In this document: positions 62,304-64,000 of the stretch, piece after piece
How the letters are laid out: every line of letters begins with the position of its first letter
How positions within the stretch are numbered: position 1 is the first letter of the stretch
Origin: Ruegeria denitrificans
GTDB lineage: Bacteria > Pseudomonadota > Alphaproteobacteria > Rhodobacterales > Rhodobacteraceae
Assembly (NCBI RefSeq): GCF_001458295.1
Contig: NZ_CYUD01000001.1
Span: 1-64,000, forward strand
Length of the DNA: 64,000 nucleotides
Reading direction: 5' to 3'
The notes under the pieces: model-generated
Seen by the model: the letters and a program-made list of their open reading frames with translations, nothing else
The model's database searches: none
What the model was told of the DNA's origin: nothing
Program-made: the position numbers and the translations under genes

Positions 62304-63821
62304 ATGGGTATCACAATCAAATACAAGCCTGCAAAAATGGGGCCCGGCGAGTTCCCGGAATGTACAGTGACGGAAACCTCGAGTGCAACCGACGTCAGGG
62401 GCAAGGAGCCGACGGCAGTTGCCTCGAAAACACTGCGCAACGACTTGCTGCCAGAATTCACGGTCGAGACAAGACCGCTTTCAACGCTTATTGCTGCGCG
62501 CCATCCAGTCAGGAAGTCCAGCAAAAGCCAGATTGCAAGGGTTGCGCAATCAATCCTTTCACAGGGATTTCGCGACCCCCCGCTGATCGAAAAGGACGGG
62601 GAAATTATCGACGGGCATATCCGTGTTGAGGCTGCGAAGTCCCTCGGGTTCGATGAGATACCATGCGTCGTTTCAGATTGCCCGTCCGAAGAGGACAAAC
62701 GTCTCCTACGTATCGCGTTGAATCGGATTCAGGAGCGCGGTGAGTGGGATGAGTCGGCGTTAAAGCTTGAGCTGGCGTTTCTGCTGGAGTTCGAACCGGA
62801 CCTGACGGTGACCGGCTTCGAGGCCCCCGAGATCGATCGGCTCGTTGTGCTGGACAATGTCGGGTCCGAGGAAGAAGATCCACTTGACAAGCTGTCGGGC
62901 CTTCCCGATCCCGACGCACACGCAGTCACGCGCCCCGGAGATCTATACCATCTGGGTGCTCATCGCATACTCTGCGGCAACGCCCGCGATATGGATGATG
63001 TCCGCCGGGTTCTTGCGGATCGCGAACTCTGCGTCGTGTTCACAGACCCCCCGTACAATCTTTCGATCAGGAGGGACATCAGAGTCGGTGCCGGCAAGTT
63101 CGCTGAATTCGCTGAAGGGTCGGGGGAGATGACCGAAGTCGATTACGAGGACTTCCTGACCATTACCACTCGCAACATGGTCCAGATGCTGAAGCCAGGT
63201 GGTATCCTCTTTCTCTGCATCGACTGGCGGCATGCCGAGGTCCTATTGCGCGTTGTGCGAACGCTTGGTCTGGATTTGATCAACACCTGTGTCTGGGCCA
63301 AGGACAAGCCTGGCATGGGGTCGCTCTATCGCAGCCAGCATGAACTGGTTCTGGTTGCGAAACGACCCGGTGCACCGCATCTCAATAACGTGAATCTCGG
63401 CATCCACGGCCGCAACCGGACAAATCTCTGGCGGTATGCCGGCGCTACCGGCGGCCGGAAATCAGAGGAAGATGACTTCTCACTTCACCCGACGGTGAAG
63501 CCCGTCCGTCTGGTGCGGGATGCGGTCCTCGACGTAACAGCCATGGGTGAGGTCGTTTTGGATCCTTTTCTGGGCTCCGGCACGTCGGTACTTGCGGCGG
63601 AGCTGTCGAAAAGGATCTGTGCAGGCATCGAGATTTCTCCAGCATATGTCGATGTCGCGATCGGCCGCTGGGAAAAGCTGACCGGGCTTGAAGCTGTCCA
63701 TGAAGAGACCGGGTTGACCTTCGCCGAACTGAGGCAGAGCCGACAGGCGGGTGGCAACGGCAGCAGGTCAGGCGGGACCGGCGCAAGGACTTCGGGTTCC
63801 ACTTTCGAGGGGGATTTCTGA
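62304..63821 (+). CDS. DNA methyltransferase with N-terminal ParB-like domain
   Basis: A 505-aa protein (MGITIKYKPAKMGPGEFPE). Residues about 55-150 are ParB/Srx-like (LIAARHPVRKSSKSQIARVA ... DGHIRVEAAKSLGF). The methyltransferase part has motif IV VVFTDPPYNLSI before the SAM-binding FLGSGTSVLAAEL, the beta-type order of N6-adenine/N4-cytosine enzymes. The Gly-rich tail is low complexity. GGAAAGG precedes the ATG at 62304. The stop overlaps the DUF5681 gene (TGATG). ParB-fused methyltransferases of this kind sit at the start of phage packaging gene sets; no restriction enzyme is nearby. Confidence 0.9.
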   Translation: MGITIKYKPAKMGPGEFPECTVTETSSATDVRGKEPTAVASKTLRNDLLPEFTVETRPLSTLIAARHPVRKSSKSQIARVAQSILSQGFRDPPLIEKDGEIIDGHIRVEAAKSLGFDEIPCVVSDCPSEEDKRLLRIALNRIQERGEWDESALKLELAFLLEFEPDLTVTGFEAPEIDRLVVLDNVGSEEEDPLDKLSGLPDPDAHAVTRPGDLYHLGAHRILCGNARDMDDVRRVLADRELCVVFTDPPYNLSIRRDIRVGAGKFAEFAEGSGEMTEVDYEDFLTITTRNMVQMLKPGGILFLCIDWRHAEVLLRVVRTLGLDLINTCVWAKDKPGMGSLYRSQHELVLVAKRPGAPHLNNVNLGIHGRNRTNLWRYAGATGGRKSEEDDFSLHPTVKPVRLVRDAVLDVTAMGEVVLDPFLGSGTSVLAAELSKRICAGIEISPAYVDVAIGRWEKLTGLEAVHEETGLTFAELRQSRQAGGNGSRSGGTGARTSGSTFEGDF

Positions 63822-64000
63822 TGTCGGACGACAAGGACAAGGTTGGCGCCAAGGATGTGGGGTACTGCAAGCCGCCGAAGGAGCATCAGTTCAAGTCGGG
63901 CCAGTCAGGAAACCCGAAAGGCCGGCCAAAGGGTTCGAAAAACCTTCTGAAGCAGATCTCGAAACACGCGGCGAAGAAGGTGATGGTGATCGAGGGTGGT
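63821..64000 (+). CDS. DUF5681 protein, N-terminal 60 codons (runs off the window)
   Basis: The frame from ATG 63821 reads MSDDKDKVGAKDVGYCKPPK and then the DUF5681 signature HQFKSGQSGNPKGRPKGSK, followed by a helical stretch to the window edge. DUF5681 proteins are small phage-associated proteins usually found next to such methyltransferases and terminase genes. Start and methyltransferase stop overlap by one base, so the two are co-translated. The C-terminal part is outside the window. Confidence 0.85.
   Translation, partial: MSDDKDKVGAKDVGYCKPPKEHQFKSGQSGNPKGRPKGSKNLLKQISKHAAKKVMVIEGG

Overview
The window looks like a chromosomal segment from a Roseobacter-group alphaproteobacterium (Rhodobacterales). 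This rests on the gcv/glyA operon layout, the carnitine genes, two XRE-cupin regulators, and a ParB-methyltransferase/DUF5681 pair of the kind found in roseobacter prophage remnants. The genus cannot be fixed from sequence reading alone.

Layout. (1) 1-6.3 kb is core metabolism on the minus strand: glyA, lpdA, lipA, an AGCS glycine/alanine symporter, a universal stress protein and the first 19 codons of gcvT. It is a one-carbon/glycine-cleavage operon with a divergent XRE-cupin regulator. (2) 6.8-11 kb holds a LysR regulator, an atypical SDR, a solitary ectoine-synthase homologue and a chimeric pair of gene fragments. (3) 11-14 kb holds a class III cyclase/TolB-like/TPR/HEAT protein between a dispersed repeat and a deletion scar of an integrative element. 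(4) 14.5-18.9 kb is a tightly coupled LLM-monooxygenase operon (LLM, GST, flavin reductase, alpha/beta hydrolase, SnoaL) with a divergent regulator and a striking four-half-site operator. (5) 19-24 kb holds a large CPA1-type Na+/H+ antiporter followed by pseudogenes (frameshifted proline-racemase-like gene, hydrolase fragment, phage terminase fragment). (6) 24.4-43.2 kb is a large catabolic island. One divergent pair of operons carries a CoA-transferase/flavin-reductase fusion, an alpha/beta hydrolase and RidA facing ALDH, LLM, enoyl-CoA hydratase and an L-carnitine-dehydrogenase homologue. It continues with a CdhR-like regulator, a CdhC-like beta-keto acid cleavage enzyme, a PotABCD-type ABC transporter, an acyl-CoA dehydrogenase, an NDP-forming acyl-CoA ligase and a serine hydrolase. 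The best reading is uptake of carnitine or a related quaternary amine and its degradation to glycine betaine, which could feed the glycine operon of region 1. (7) 43-54 kb is mixed accessory DNA with IS, recombinase and aminotransferase fragments, repeat copies and a second cyclase.

(8) 55-61.75 kb is the most unusual part. It is an integrative element with two small proteins, a tyrosine integrase, a 57-aa protein, an EF-hand/glycine-rich membrane protein, a secreted protein and a membrane-anchored NYN-type RNase. It ends in a module made of two perfect 345-bp inverted repeats around a 505-aa protein with the motifs of family-A-like (TV-Pol type) polymerases. The repeat on the right contains the last 25 codons of the polymerase, so inverting the module would leave the gene intact. 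The outer ends of the repeats coincide with a short sequence matching the 3' end of a tRNA-Gln. The same sequence also begins dispersed noncoding repeats at 11.0, 45.9 and 59.3 kb and closes the deletion scar at 13.8-14.0 kb. (9) From 62.3 kb to the end is the start of a phage-derived segment (ParB-fused DNA methyltransferase and DUF5681).

All assignments come from reading motifs and recalled family resemblance; no database search was run.
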